Shown piece by piece: positions 1 through 11,796 of a stretch of 64,000 bases of DNA. The position numbers and the translations under genes were made by a program. Source of the stretch: Leishmania martiniquensis (lineage: Eukaryota > Euglenozoa > Kinetoplastea > Trypanosomatida > Trypanosomatidae); the NCBI RefSeq assembly GCF_017916325.1, contig NC_090154.1:65001-129000 (forward strand), read 5' to 3'. Numbering within the stretch: the first letter of the stretch is position 1; each line of letters begins with the position of its first letter. A model generated the notes under the pieces. It saw only the letters and a program-made list of their open reading frames with translations, made no database searches and was not told where the DNA came from.

Positions 1-774
1 GAGATGGAGAGACAGCCAGGACCAACTGTACAAGGCGTCTTGGCCTGCAAGAGAATTTGAGCCGTCCACCTCACGGTCGTACCAGCCCAAGCCCGTCACC
101 TCTCGCTTCACACCGTCCACGACAACATGACCCGTCACGCTCATCGACGGAAAGTAGTAGTAGTACATGCCGTTCACACGGCCGTCCATGCCATGAATCA
201 CGGGCTGCTGCTGGGTCTCCATACACACCTCCACATGAACGTCGTCCGCGGCGTTCTTCATTGAAAAAGTGTAGCGTCGTGTGGCACCATTTTGTGAAGC
301 TCGCATCACGCAGCAGTCGTCCAGTGCAATGCTCAAGGGCCGTTGCGTGTACGTGGCCTTCTTCTTCAGGAGACGGTCTGGGCGCGGCACACGACCTTTG
401 TTCAAAAGCTCTAGGAGCGCCTGTTGCACATGCTCCACCTTCCGCCCTGTCACCGCAGGATCAAGACGAAGCTTCAGCTGCTCGATTGCGTCGGGGTCAA
501 GCACACTCTCCGCGTAGAACTTCTCATTTTTCAAGTCCACGAGGCCCCACATACAAGCGTCGAAGCGCTTCGTAGTGGCTGTAAGAGCTGTATCCTCTGC
601 CTGCCGGAAGAAGGAAGCAAAAAACGCAAAGGAAGGTTTCTCCTCGTCCTTCACCGTAAGGTGCGCGTTGGCATACCACCACTGCAGCACAGAGGCATCG
701 ATGCACTGATCATACACCTCGGGATCTGGAACTGTTCCCCTCGGTGGGAAGTGCTGGGGCCAATCCTCGCTCAT
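1..774 (-). CDS. CrtC/AttH-like lipocalin-fold protein, partial (3' end outside window)
   Basis: An open reading frame of 258 codons runs on the minus strand from an ATG at 774-772 to base 1 with no stop, so the C-terminal part lies outside the window. It begins MSEDWPQHFPPRGTV. The stretch GLGWYDREVDGSNS followed by YSWSWLSLHL resembles the conserved core of the CrtC/AttH (hydroxyneurosporene synthase-like) lipocalin-type fold, where a WYDxE-type motif is followed by a W-x-W strand. The upstream YYYYFPSMSVTGHVVVDG fits preceding beta strands. The family contains lipid or isoprenoid-modifying enzymes in bacteria, but no reaction can be assigned here. A pyrimidine-rich stretch ending in AG lies about five bases upstream of the ATG on the minus strand, a possible trans-splice acceptor. 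This is the first gene of the leftward polycistron. The reading frame is well supported; the family assignment is moderate. Confidence 0.65.
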   Translation of the reverse strand, partial: MSEDWPQHFPPRGTVPDPEVYDQCIDASVLQWWYANAHLTVKDEEKPSFAFFASFFRQAEDTALTATTKRFDACMWGLVDLKNEKFYAESVLDPDAIEQLKLRLDPAVTGRKVEHVQQALLELLNKGRVPRPDRLLKKKATYTQRPLSIALDDCCVMRASQNGATRRYTFSMKNAADDVHVEVCMETQQQPVIHGMDGRVNGMYYYYFPSMSVTGHVVVDGVKREVTGLGWYDREVDGSNSLAGQDALYSWSWLSLHL

Positions 775-3700
775 GTGAGCTGCGCAAGTAAGCAAATTAC
801 TATTTGGGGTGCTTTTCCTAATTTGGACCACGCCCACAGCGTCGCTCAATGGGTACAGAACGTGTGCAACGAAAAAATCTGCTGAGAAGAATCTAAAGGT
901 CTGTGCAACAACCAATTCTGTGATAACAAGTGCCGCTATCGATAGCAACTGTTGACAACTTGGGTATTTTTTCGACAGCTGGCTAAAAACTGCAAAGAAA
1001 AAATTAGAAGAGGGGAAGGTTGAGAGTTTCTTAATCGAGCAATACGCACCCAAGCCGATATATGCATCAGCACATAGCTTGCCGTGTACATGCCGAGTAA
1101 AACCTACAGGAGGCATAAGCCTCGCACTCGCCACTGACATCTCACTTAACCACGGCCAGTGCTCTGCGACAGAAATCGAGGAAACACTTCCTCTCGCAGG
1201 CGCACTCCTAGGCGAAAGGAAGTACGTCGATTCATATGCATAGCACAGGCACAGATACAACAGATCAAAAGTTATGAAGGCTATATATTATTGGTTTGGC
1301 TTCTTTGTTTTTATCAGTGAGCATATGCCAGGCATGAGCAAAAAATCCTCCTTTTCGGTGCTTCTCCCTCACTAGCAAACACATGTAACTGAATAACGGT
1401 TTCATCAAGATTGATGCAGCTGTGTGCCAGAGTCAGATATTCGAAGAAAAATCACCATGTAAAAAAAAAGAGACCCTGTTCACACATGGGACGCCGAGTC
1501 TACCACTGGACAAGTGTCGCCTATTCATGCTGAGCTCTACCGCGGCTCATATTGCACTGAATCAGGGGAATTGCATAATTTTCTCCCCTCGGACAAAAAT
1601 GTGCAATGAAAAAGCCACTAAATGAGCTACAGATGGAGAAAAGGGCAACGCCCCTCCATCGCCTAAAAAAAAATTCAGGCGGTGATCGTTCACGGATGAC
1701 CTCCGCATGGAGGTAGGTGGCACTGAATGAAAAAGTCGCAGAAAGAATATCGGCAGTTAACCTTTCGGCCCATGCCCCCTATAAACAGGCCGGAGTAGCT
1801 GTGAAACGACAAGTCCTGATTCGTCACTTATTTATTCCGCGACTGGCCGTTTGCACATGGATGCATCGCCTGCTTTCACGAGCAATGTGTGCCTTCCCTC
1901 ATTACTTGAACAAAATCTTCAGCACTTTGAGAGAAAGACAACGCACTGCTTTATTGATGTCACAGCTGGCGCATTGTCTTATTCGTCCGTGAAAGCAAAC
2001 TCTAGAATAATCGATAATTGGAACTCATTCGAGCACTCGAAGAAGGAGTTATAAAAGTATTCTTTTTGTTTCCTCAGAAATAAAATTCCGTGGGACATAT
2101 ATCGAACTCCACAAATGCTCAGATTATCGTCAATGTTGAGCAGCAGCAGCATGATAGCCATTTTCTGGAAAAGGGGCATGCGTAAAAGCAAAAACGCGCT
2201 TTTTGCTCTCTACCAGTCATCCTTTCCCACTGTAAAAACCTAAAGAAGTGAGTGAAGAGTGTGTAATCAGGATCTTAGCAAGATGCTCAAGCCCTCAAAG
2301 ACTGCGTGTCCTGAGACTGTGCACTTGTCACCCTTTCATTTCTTTTCAGCAGCTCTCAATACTGGGAAAAGAAAAGTTGATCAGGTCTCTTCTTCACGTT
2401 TGGGGGCAAATAGACTGTGTATCATAAACGTCAAAAGGGTAAAAATGGTGGTGCACAACGACTTGTGCGCTCATGGCCGACATTTCCACTTTTCTGTTCA
2501 AAACTATTGAGTTATTGTCGCCTATTCCCCAACGTCTCGAGTGTACAAACACGCAGCTCATCACACTTCCGCTTTCAAAGAGTAAACAGCACTCGGGTGC
2601 TTCCAAAAAAAAAAAGAAAGGCAACTCGTCCTCACCAACTGCACAGTCGTCAGTAACAGCAAACAAAACAAACCGCGCTTTGAAGAAACGCAGCGCAGAC
2701 GCAGGTTCACCCCTCAAACTCTCTGTGTGCAACTTTTAAGGTTAAAGAAGAACAACTAACTTCTTCCCATCACGAAAAGATTGTCCAGGATTATTCCGTC
2801 ATCAACAAAGAGTCAAAGCATTTCGATTCCTTACATAAAGGATGAGAAGATGTGGCCATTGGGCACTAATGCCTCACTAACAAGCATACAGATAAGACAA
2901 TGCCATAGCGCTTCTCGGCGAGTCTTCATGTGACCAATTCGTCTGCGCCGAAATACAGAACATGACTGCGTTCGTCGCAAAATAAAAACCCTGCGCCACA
3001 ATAAATGCAATCTGCAATCTAAGTGCCAACAACGCGTAATCTGAGTATCAGTATAGACTCAGTTGAAGGATGCGCGCACTAGCGCTCGCATGCAACTGGT
3101 TCATGGAGTAAACGTGAAATCCCCATCCAAGAACTCAAAGTGTCACCGTGATTAAGAATAGTTTGAGAAGCAATTCGATATAAAAAGGTTTAAAGAGTGG
3201 TGTTCTTTTCTTGATATAATCAAACGAAAAAAATTAGGGATTGTCAATAATACAGATCGGTGGGTCATGCTCAGGGCTCTAACAGTAATTCGTAGCATCG
3301 ATGAGGAAGCTGTTCATTTCTTTCAATGCTGAGATGCATTATGAAGTCCCTGACTGCTGCTTCTTCGCGCTTTATGGGACGGATGGCGAAGCAGGAAGCA
3401 GATCACGCGGCGTTCAGGCAACAGACATATCGAGCACAACTCACTCAGCCAGCGAATCCCACTATTGGCAGAGTGAAAGGATGGGGCAATTTAACATAGT
3501 CCTGGAAAGAAAGCATTGTTTTGTTTTTTTACGCAGCGCGGGTCTCTGCGCTAGAAAAAAATACAGTAAGGCCTGGTAGTGAAGAAGCAGATTGAGCCCA
3601 TTTTCAAGCTCATCTTCATGTCTTTCTTCAAAGAAACGGAATAAGGAAATCCTTGGAAGCAATTGTAGATGTTGCTGTAGCTGCGGTGTCCTAATATAAA

Positions 3701-6700
3701 GGGAAGACAGATTGCCCAATCAGCAGAAAGCTTCCAGTGGACATCTAGCAAAATGTTTTAGCCAAGGCCGCGAAAAAAAAAACGGAAAAACACCGTTCCG
3801 ACGTAGTACAAGCACCATTGTTGTCAGAGCTTTCGAAAAGCTCGAATTTTTCCCTTCATCAAAAAGTCACTCATTTATATCCGTGGCTTCCATGCTTTTT
3901 TTTCCCGGTCCCACCAACAAACGCACCGAGGAGGAGTTGTGGTCAGTGAAAGCAACAAAATAGAAACAAATGGTTTTTTTGCTCATAACCCCCAGGGAAG
4001 CTTCACTTGCTAAATCGCGGAGCAGAAAAAAGAGATGCGTGTTGCTGGATCACGAAGATGTCCACTCGGAATTCACAAAAAAGGTAATATTTTTCTTGAA
4101 GGATCGCCATACGTACGAAAAGAATACCACTGCTGTGTGTTCATCTAGTTGCTTCACTTTGGCTAAAAGGGGGTCGTGAAAAAATCTATGTTACATTGGA
4201 AGAAGCTTACTACATCATGCACTTCTGCTTCAGTCCACTATGCACAATTTATTTCCATTCACGCCTCTCGATTGTACTAGGACGCAAAACGAGGAGACGG
4301 CACGAGTGTGCAGCCCTGCCTATGGGTGGCACTGAAGAGGAAGCCACATCTATGAAACAATCGATGAAAAACATTCGTTGCATTCATCTTTTGCCCCCCC
4401 CCCACCTCCTGTTGCCATCCCCTGTGACTTCATTGCATTAGATAGCTACCCGCTTGATTTCTTGCCCCCCCCCCCATGGAAAGCTGGAGTTCGGGCCACT
4501 ATGCGATCAAGATGTATAAGGCACTCTCTGTGTCGTGTTGCTATATCAGTCACTCGCAGGTGGATCACCGTTACCTCAGCTTGCGGCAATGTAGACTCAT
4601 TGAAAACGAACAATCGGACCGCTCTGAGGACCCCATCACTTTTCCTCTCGAGGCTCATTCATCGCTAGAACGATTGTGTCCCATCTAGCAGCTCATGCCA
4701 AGCACACGTGTGCAACGTTTTCTATCGGTTATGCTCTCTCTTCCTTGATGGCTTCAGCATTTGGAGTAGAAAGCGGGGTGTAGTATTCGTGTGGGCGCTG
4801 CAGGGCTACGAGCAGATGGAGCAAACGCCACCTTTTATGATGGACTCGCTCTATACCAATTAGGCTGAATGCTCTTGAAGGAGGGGTTGAAAGCTATTTC
4901 TTACCCCAGGTCCTGGGAACGTGCTGCAGGAAGATTTGGTGTGGCACAACGAACTCGGATGGTTCCTATATACGTGCGTTCTCCACTAGACGTTCTTTCA
5001 AGTTGCTCTGAAACTCAGAAACGATAAAGAATGCTTACAGCATGTGCTTCACGAAAAAAGAGCACGGCGAGGCCCGCATTCTCTTCAAGCGCTCGAACTT
5101 ACATTGGCGTCCAGCTTCTCTGAATACACTTCACCACCAACTTTTCGACTACGATTATAGAGAGTATAGCATATCGAATCCCCGATGCAGCGTTTTCTTC
5201 TATGCACACTGCTTCTTCGATCAAACTTCTGGCTAAGGAGCATTGTTGTGCGGAGGCTGATGTGTTCCGCGTTTCGCAGGAGCAACTTATTCTTGAGCTG
5301 ATTTGAAGTAGCGAGGTATACTTTACAATTGGCTACTGCTTCCTGTTATGAAGCAGCTTTTCTCTGTTGGTTCCTTCACTGTTGGTGCGCAGATGAAGTC
5401 TTGCGCGATTTCTGCCCCACGCTGAATGTGAAGCACGGAGCATTAATCAGGAAATCTGGCGCGCGTTGTCTTATCATGTTGTGCTCTAGTGGTCAAATGT
5501 TGCCTGCTCTCTTTTGTTGTGCAGCTGTGAATTAAAATCCTCTACGGAAGAAGTGTATGGAGTTGGCCCCATAGTGTTCTTGCTTGATGTTAGTGGACCG
5601 CGATGCCTCGCTTCAATCATGCAATACTGTTTTTCAAAGAGTAGGGTGGAGGAACTTGGTGCTCCTGAGAAAGTCATGCCCCATCTCTTTTCGACACTCC
5701 AACTAGTCGCAGACTTAGGTGGTGCACCTTACTTTCCGTTCTAGCCTTACCGGCTTTTTAGCTCGTTATGAGCCGCCGGCTCACATTTTTTCTCTTGAAT
5801 GGCAAAAGGGAAGTAGACACTTCAAGTCACTAAAAGATCACAGCTTTTCTGTTTTGATCAAACACCTGACGTTCATGTTCGAGGCACTAATAGTTATGTG
5901 GGCTCCCTTCTGCCTGGGCTTCTTGTGAGCCCTCTCATCTCAGCGCTCGTTTCTCACTCGTTGATCTGAATTTTGTGTCAAAGGAGGCGAGGAGCCACTG
6001 CTTCTGAAGAACACCTCCTGCTATCTTTGGAGCTCTTGCGCGTGTCGAATTAATCCTTGCTTCCCTCTTGGGTGATTTGCTTTCCACCTTTTTTTCCCAC
6101 ACTCCTATTCAAGGCCTGAGCTGCACATATATTTCTTCTTACTGAAACTGGGAAAGACGAGCTGCTCTCTCTCTCTGCTTTTTTTAGATGGCGAAAAGCA
6201 GTCACAGTGCTGTCTCCCATGCTTTCCGTACTGCATAACCTGGGCTAAAAAATTCAAGTGTTTTTTCTCTCTTGAGCCTGGTTTCGGCTACTATCAGCCT
6301 TCCAGTATATGACCTTTTTATCGTTTTATGCGTGTGCTGCGCAGCCGTTCGCCTAGTGTGGCGCGGTGTCGCGGAGATCATATGGAGAAGCAGAAGTGCG
6401 TCTTTAATGCTGCGTTGGCGCACACTTGGTGGATGGCGCAGATGCTCGAGGGAGCAAAAAAAATCTGTTTCGTGAACTTCGTTATCCCGCACAGTTGCCC
6501 TTCCGCGGATTGTAACACTTTTGTGGCCTGCACGTAACATTGGCTTAGCAGCAATGGGGTATCCGATTATCCCGGCAGGGAATACTGGTGCTCGGTAGCT
6601 GAGTTCGCGCGCCAGCGCCATTAATAACGGCATGTTGGTAGTTAAAAATGGAAGAAACTTTTCTCAGGGGGCGAACTGGAAGCTATGAAGGATCGGGGAC

Positions 6701-8086
6701 CTCATGAACCTATGGTTTTCCGATTTTCTCTGGGGTTTCTGGGTTGAGGTGCAGCTCCGCCAGTAATTGTGAGTCTAGCACTTTCCTCTTTTTGGTTCGC
6801 CTCTGCTCTGGTGTGATGGGTATTGCAGTATATGTGATGAATGCGCGCTCCCTTCTAGTTTCAAAGCCAGCACGCTTGCTATCATGCTGAAAAGAGAGAG
6901 AAAGCTCCGTGTCGAGAGGCAAACACATCTTGGCTAATAACAATTATAATCAGCATTGAAATCTCCTGTTTGATAAGATTTCCTTAGCGAAGCCCGAGAG
7001 ATTTGGATAGAGGCGTGTGGGGTGATTTCTTGAGGAGCTAAGTGTAGGCTTTTTCAGTGATTTGCCTCTCTGAAATACGAATCCATGATGGCGAGCAAGC
7101 GAGACCAATAGAACGTAGTGCGACCGCCATCTTTGAAAGGAAAGAAATACGGTACTGAGATAACTGCGAGTGCGCTTACATTAGTGCCACTTTCATCCTA
7201 ACACACAAACTATTGGAAGTCCTTCTTTCAAATGTTTTTTTTTCGCGCGTGCCGAGCTGTTTTCATCACTAACACTGCAGTTTGATTCTACAGGCAGCTT
7301 ACCAGCAACAGAAGTCTTTTTAAAGGCTATCGTATCTGTTTAGCCAGCATACTGGCTGCTCGCCTTATCCATGTGACAGACTTCACGTCAAGGGCTCTTT
7401 GTGGTTATTGTCTCTGCGGGCTATCACAGCGCCTTGAGTGCTCCCTTTGACTAAGAGAGGACCCAGAGTTTTTCAATGATTTTATTTTGTATTGTCGCAC
7501 TAAAGATGCGCTCCTCATTATGGTGAAGCCAATACCTTGTGAAAAACTGCATTGGTTCTCATGACCATCAAATCACTTTAAAAGAGCTCTAGGGTGAGCT
7601 CAACGCAAAATGCATGTTCATCAGCCGTGTCTTAATTGAGCTAATTATCGGGTTACAGCGTACACTTTGATCGCTGACTGTGCTCTGGAGCGTCGAGAAA
7701 GAAATGTTAATCTGACATAAGCATTAGATACTTTTGAGAGCGTCGGATAATATATGCAGCGAAGGATTGGCTTGTGTGGCTACTTAGAGACATGAAGGAA
7801 ATTGCACCACTTAGCGGCTCATTTGTGGGCCCTCAGCGTCCTTCGAGGACCCCATTTCCAAATGTCCACAGGGAGAAACATAATTGCTTTTGCAGCAGCG
7901 AACCTCTTTTACACTTCATGGGCGCGCCCTCTGCTTTCCATTCTTCTCTTCCCTCTTTCCATTTTTGTTCATTTCTCCCAGGCAACTCTGTTGCTTTACC
8001 GTCATAGCGACACAGGCTTTTTCCCTTTCCCCGCAAAACGTGTCTCCCGCAACCTTTTTTCGAAGTGAATTGTAGTGCAACGCAAA
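775..8086. promoter_or_regulatory. Divergent strand-switch region (presumed transcription start region)
   Basis: This 7.3-kb stretch separates a minus-strand gene (start codon at 774) from the plus-strand array (first start at 8087). It is visibly AT-richer than the rest, and I find no convincing gene in it; the longest frames are about 140 codons with no codon bias. Long A-runs lie only on the left (1461-1469, 1665-1673, 2605-2615, 3773-3782) and T-runs from about 3896 onward (3896-3903, 7235-7243). This matches the need for pyrimidine tracts on each outgoing coding strand. In trypanosomatids, divergent strand-switch regions are known RNA polymerase II start regions marked by acetylated histones and histone variants. 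No tRNA or other RNA gene was recognised. Confidence 0.8.
4394..4475 (+). promoter_or_regulatory. Paired oligo-C tracts at centre of strand-switch region
   Basis: Ten consecutive C (4394-4403) and eleven consecutive C (4465-4475) lie 71 bases apart, each preceded by TTG. The midpoint between the two divergent start codons is about 4430, between the two tracts. Long G or C tracts have been noted at the mapped bidirectional initiation site of Leishmania major chromosome 1, so these are the best candidates for the initiation zone. The role is inference. Confidence 0.4.
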
Positions 8087-10165
8087 ATGCTGCAACACAT
8101 GTGCACTTCACTGGGTGTGATGGCTTCAGCGGTGCGCTTCAACTCATCCAAGGCCGGGCCCTCGGATACCAACAATGTACCCAAATCGAACGCACCGACC
8201 GTGGGCAACGCTCCTGCGCTTGACGCCGGGAAGCCTTGTAGTACTTTTTATGAGGAAAAATACCCCAACAAACTGGAGGAGGTAGGCTCTCTGAAGCCGC
8301 CGAGATACGCCGTGCCACATGGACCATCTGATGACATAAAGACGCCTGAGTTCAACACATCTCTAGGAAAGTTCGAGCAGGCGCCCTACTTTTCTGGGGG
8401 CCCACCGGCGATGCGACACCATGGCTACAAGCGGGAGCCCCCTAACGAGGGAGTCGACTACCGCGATGTCCTACCGAAAACACCGATGGAGAACCATCAT
8501 CCTCACATGGAGTTCCTCTCTGTCACAGGACGCCGCGAAGGAAGCACTTTTTTGCTAGCAGGTGCTGGGGTGAACTGGGAGCTGAAGGCTGCTGCGATGT
8601 CTCTCTATCGTGCGATCCTCAAGTCATTGCCGATGATTAAGCACTACTACTGGCTGCTCATTCCCCTCCCGCAGATGAAGGACAAAATTCGCCTCCGCTT
8701 TTTGCAGAACCAACATACCAAAGACCCTGATGCGATTCGGCATTTGCTTCATAACGGCTGGATGGAGTTTCAAGAATCTGTCATGTTCCGCCGCCCCCGC
8801 GCAACAATCGAGAAGTACTTTGAGCACGAGAGCATGGACGAACTGAGCAAGCAGTACACCAAGGAAGAAGGCCTCATGAATCATGAGCGCGAGTTCTGGA
8901 ACGGTGAGGAGCAGCGCCGCGAAGGCCCGCACAACGGCCACTGGTCGTGGCTCGGTGAGCGGTGCGAGGAGGAATTTCGCAAGATTGCGGGCCGCATTCC
9001 AATCTCCTGGACAGCGTCGAAAGGCTTTTTCGAAAAGGGGCAAGCGGACGGCACGAACTATTGGGAGAAGAATCTTGACTACGAAGGTTGGTACATCAAA
9101 AACGTTGACCCTGACCGGCAGAATGCGCGGCGCGAGATGCAGGGGTGGGTGGAGAGTGGCTACAACCAGCCGAAGCACTACGCTAGTAAGAACCGTCGTG
9201 GCTACCGCCGCATGGTGAAGGATATTGAGACGCTCATGGAGACCTCCATGGAGGACCTGTATACGCACAACCGCGAGCAGCTTTTCCAATACCTGATCCG
9301 CGAGGCCAGCCCGGAATCTAATCGCATCAATGCAGAGCGCACTCTGGCGTACCAGGACGACAATTTCTACTCTACTCGGTTTGAAGAATACGAGAAGTAC
9401 CTAAAGCAGGCTATGCGCGAGATGCCGAACCCGCGCCTTTGGAAGACTGACGCCTTCTACTTCCGTCTTCGATACCTGCTGGCGCCGTTGGAATACAACT
9501 GGGCCAAGGTACCCATCGGTGCGTCGCAGGAGAAGCTCTTCAATGAGTGGATCTCGGATAACTGCAACTACGCCATTTACACTAGTGACGCCTTTGCTCA
9601 GATCAAGGCGGACAAGACACGCAACCCCATGGCGAAGACCTGGGCTGACTTCTACACGGAGTTCGATCCAGACGTGCCAGAGACGCGCCGCCTTCCGTGG
9701 TACCACAAGGACTTTGACTACGACCGGCGCCACAAGTGGGACGAGCGATGCATGCGGATGAAGCGATGGGTACAAAGCGGCACTATCGACGGCAAACGTG
9801 CATACTTCGATAGTATCGTTGCCGAGTGGGAGCAGTACGTGAACCGCCCAGAGCGCTTTCGTGCGCCAGACAGTGCCGAACGCCGCTACGCTGCACCGCG
9901 AATGGTGCAGCTGTACCGTGCGCTGAACCGCGTGATGGATGTAGCGCTTGCCGACCAGATGAGGCAGGCGATTGAGCGGAGCGTCGACCTTAGCAAGATG
10001 ACTGTAGAAGAAGTGCAGAGGCTCCTCGCCGCGACCAACTTGATCAAGTTCCGATTTGACGTGCCCGTCGTTATTTACCCTGACGGCGTCACGCAGCCGA
10101 AGCTTGGTCTGAACGGCTGCTCTGTTGCCACCACCCTAGCTGCGTCCTCGACAACGTCTGCGTAG
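8087..10165 (+). CDS. Conserved mitochondrial-looking protein, function unknown (692 aa)
   Basis: The frame opens at a GTG (8075) but the first ATG is 8087, giving MLQHMCTSLGVMASAVRFNSSKAG. This N-terminus carries few acids plus Arg and Ser, which fits a mitochondrial import signal. The rest is a soluble, strongly charged, aromatic-rich protein (many W, Y, R, E) without membrane segments or a catalytic motif I can name. Recurrent short patterns such as RREMQGWVESGY and CMRMKRWVQSGT suggest repeated helical units. Such proteins in trypanosomatids are often lineage-specific subunits of mitoribosomes or respiratory complexes, but I cannot choose among these. It is the first gene of the rightward polycistron, directly next to the strand-switch region. 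Codon use is GC3-rich and the frame is intact to TAG at 10163-10165. Confidence 0.85.
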   Translation: MLQHMCTSLGVMASAVRFNSSKAGPSDTNNVPKSNAPTVGNAPALDAGKPCSTFYEEKYPNKLEEVGSLKPPRYAVPHGPSDDIKTPEFNTSLGKFEQAPYFSGGPPAMRHHGYKREPPNEGVDYRDVLPKTPMENHHPHMEFLSVTGRREGSTFLLAGAGVNWELKAAAMSLYRAILKSLPMIKHYYWLLIPLPQMKDKIRLRFLQNQHTKDPDAIRHLLHNGWMEFQESVMFRRPRATIEKYFEHESMDELSKQYTKEEGLMNHEREFWNGEEQRREGPHNGHWSWLGERCEEEFRKIAGRIPISWTASKGFFEKGQADGTNYWEKNLDYEGWYIKNVDPDRQNARREMQGWVESGYNQPKHYASKNRRGYRRMVKDIETLMETSMEDLYTHNREQLFQYLIREASPESNRINAERTLAYQDDNFYSTRFEEYEKYLKQAMREMPNPRLWKTDAFYFRLRYLLAPLEYNWAKVPIGASQEKLFNEWISDNCNYAIYTSDAFAQIKADKTRNPMAKTWADFYTEFDPDVPETRRLPWYHKDFDYDRRHKWDERCMRMKRWVQSGTIDGKRAYFDSIVAEWEQYVNRPERFRAPDSAERRYAAPRMVQLYRALNRVMDVALADQMRQAIERSVDLSKMTVEEVQRLLAATNLIKFRFDVPVVIYPDGVTQPKLGLNGCSVATTLAASSTTSA

Positions 10166-11796
10166 AGGACGTGTGACATCCACGTCGCTACACCAGCTAG
10201 CCCGCTGGAAAGCTTCTTTTTCTTCACCTGCCGCTGCTCTCGCTGCTTTCTTGTGCGTCTCTGTCTTCTCCCCCCTTTTTCCGATAGACGTAGTGCGCCT
10301 CTACCGGTGTATTTGTGCTGTGCCCCTCCTCTAGTGCCTTCCCCCTCTGCGCGGGCATTTTGCGCTTCTATCGTTTCCCCTCCCCTTCCCCGCTTTCGCG
10401 CCTTGCATACCTGAAGGAGGATTCTTGCCTTTTTTTTCGTTTAGTAGTAGGCTCCCGCGCCCTACTGAAGCGGCGACGTCTGTGACGACGTACCCGGGGA
10501 AGGAGTACGCAGGTGGTGGTGGGCTGGGACGAAAGGAGGAGTGCGCGTGGTGACCCTGGAGGCGGTAGAGCACACTCCTCGTAGGAGGCGCTCTGGCCGA
10601 TCTCGTAAGTGAGGTGCATCTGGGAACGAGTAGAGGCGAAGATACAACAACAGGCTTTTTGAGTCCTCTGCTTTCTGCCACCTTGATCATAGTAGCGCAC
10701 AATTGCCGACAAGCCCACGTCATCGTTCCCGCTCCTTCCCCCTTTTCCACTCCTTCCGAGTAGTACCTAGGGAGAGGGCGGTAGCCTTCCGCCGTCTTGT
10801 GCGATCTCTTGGTATGGTACGCATATCGCTTCTTTTTTTTTTCGAATTATACCCTTTTCCTTTCTCCACCTCGGAGTATCCCGCTCGCATACACTTCGTC
10901 TCCTGCTGTTAAGCCGCATGAACGCCACTGGGAAACGAGCCTGGGATCTGTATCGGCTACTAATGCTGAGAACTGCTCTGGGGGATGTCTTCGCCAAGGG
11001 CAGAGGGGAAGGCGGTTTTCTCCACACGCAGGGAATGCAGTTTGGCGAAGTAGTAGAAGTAGCGAGCCACGCCTAGTGGCGCCAAAGATGTTCATCGAGA
11101 ACAACACACAACATGAGCTCGTATATGAAAACAGCACCAAAATACCGAGGGCAAACGTGATTGCTTCTTTTTTGTTTGCCGCGGGTGTACTCCGCTGAGA
11201 CGTAGACACAGCATGCAAGCCTCCCGCTGCATGTGCCCGTCGTCTCGTTTTGCGCCCAAGGGAAAGGGTGAAGGCAGCGCATTTGCATTGAAGGAAATGA
11301 TGCTTCAGCTGCTTCTCATCAGAGCTTCCCTAACCTCTCGCTTACGATTCCGACGTCAATGAAGCGCTACTGGAGAGAGACGGACTGTCGCACGCGAACC
11401 TATCGCCAGCGGCTTGAGCAATCGTCGCGTGGCCGGCAAGTCAAACTGCATGATTCCTCTGACTTCACTCATTTTTTCCTGTTTTCCTTTTTTAAATGCG
11501 ATCTCGAGGGTGCAGCTGAGGGCAGTTTTTGGTACGCTGCGTTCCCGTGTGCTGTTGATCCCCCCGCGCGCACGTTCGCTTCCTTGCGCACAACATACAG
11601 CGACAGCATCATTAGCGCGCACATAAACTAGCGTTGTGTACGTTCCAAAGATTTCCGCCATCTGAGGCCCAGCAGTTTTTCATTATCTGCATTGTGCCTG
11701 GGAGCGCTCGTCGTTTTGCTTGGCCATCTCCATCGTCCGGTGGAGCGCCTCCCCCCCAGCCTCCTTATCCTTCGGCTACACCGATACGCAGATAAG
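10166..11796. other. Intergenic region, no gene seen
   Basis: This is pyrimidine-rich spacer DNA between the mitochondrial-looking protein and the GNL3-like gene. Minus-strand frames of up to 139 codons here have no codon bias. The last 105 bases (11692-11796) are open in frame with the next gene but contain no ATG. Confidence 0.6.

Noticed and set aside
1665..1693. Short inverted repeat around an A-run (CGCCT/AGGCG)
   Set aside because: Five-base arms are within chance for this length of sequence.
5165..5185. tRNA B-box-like TCGAATCCCC
   Set aside because: No matching A box, acceptor stem or anticodon arm could be folded around it.
6202..6633. Minus-strand open frame of 143 codons in the strand-switch region
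   Set aside because: No codon bias, no motif, and the wrong strand for this side of the switch.
8624..9289. Minus-strand open frame of 221 codons
   Set aside because: Antisense shadow of the intact 692-residue gene.
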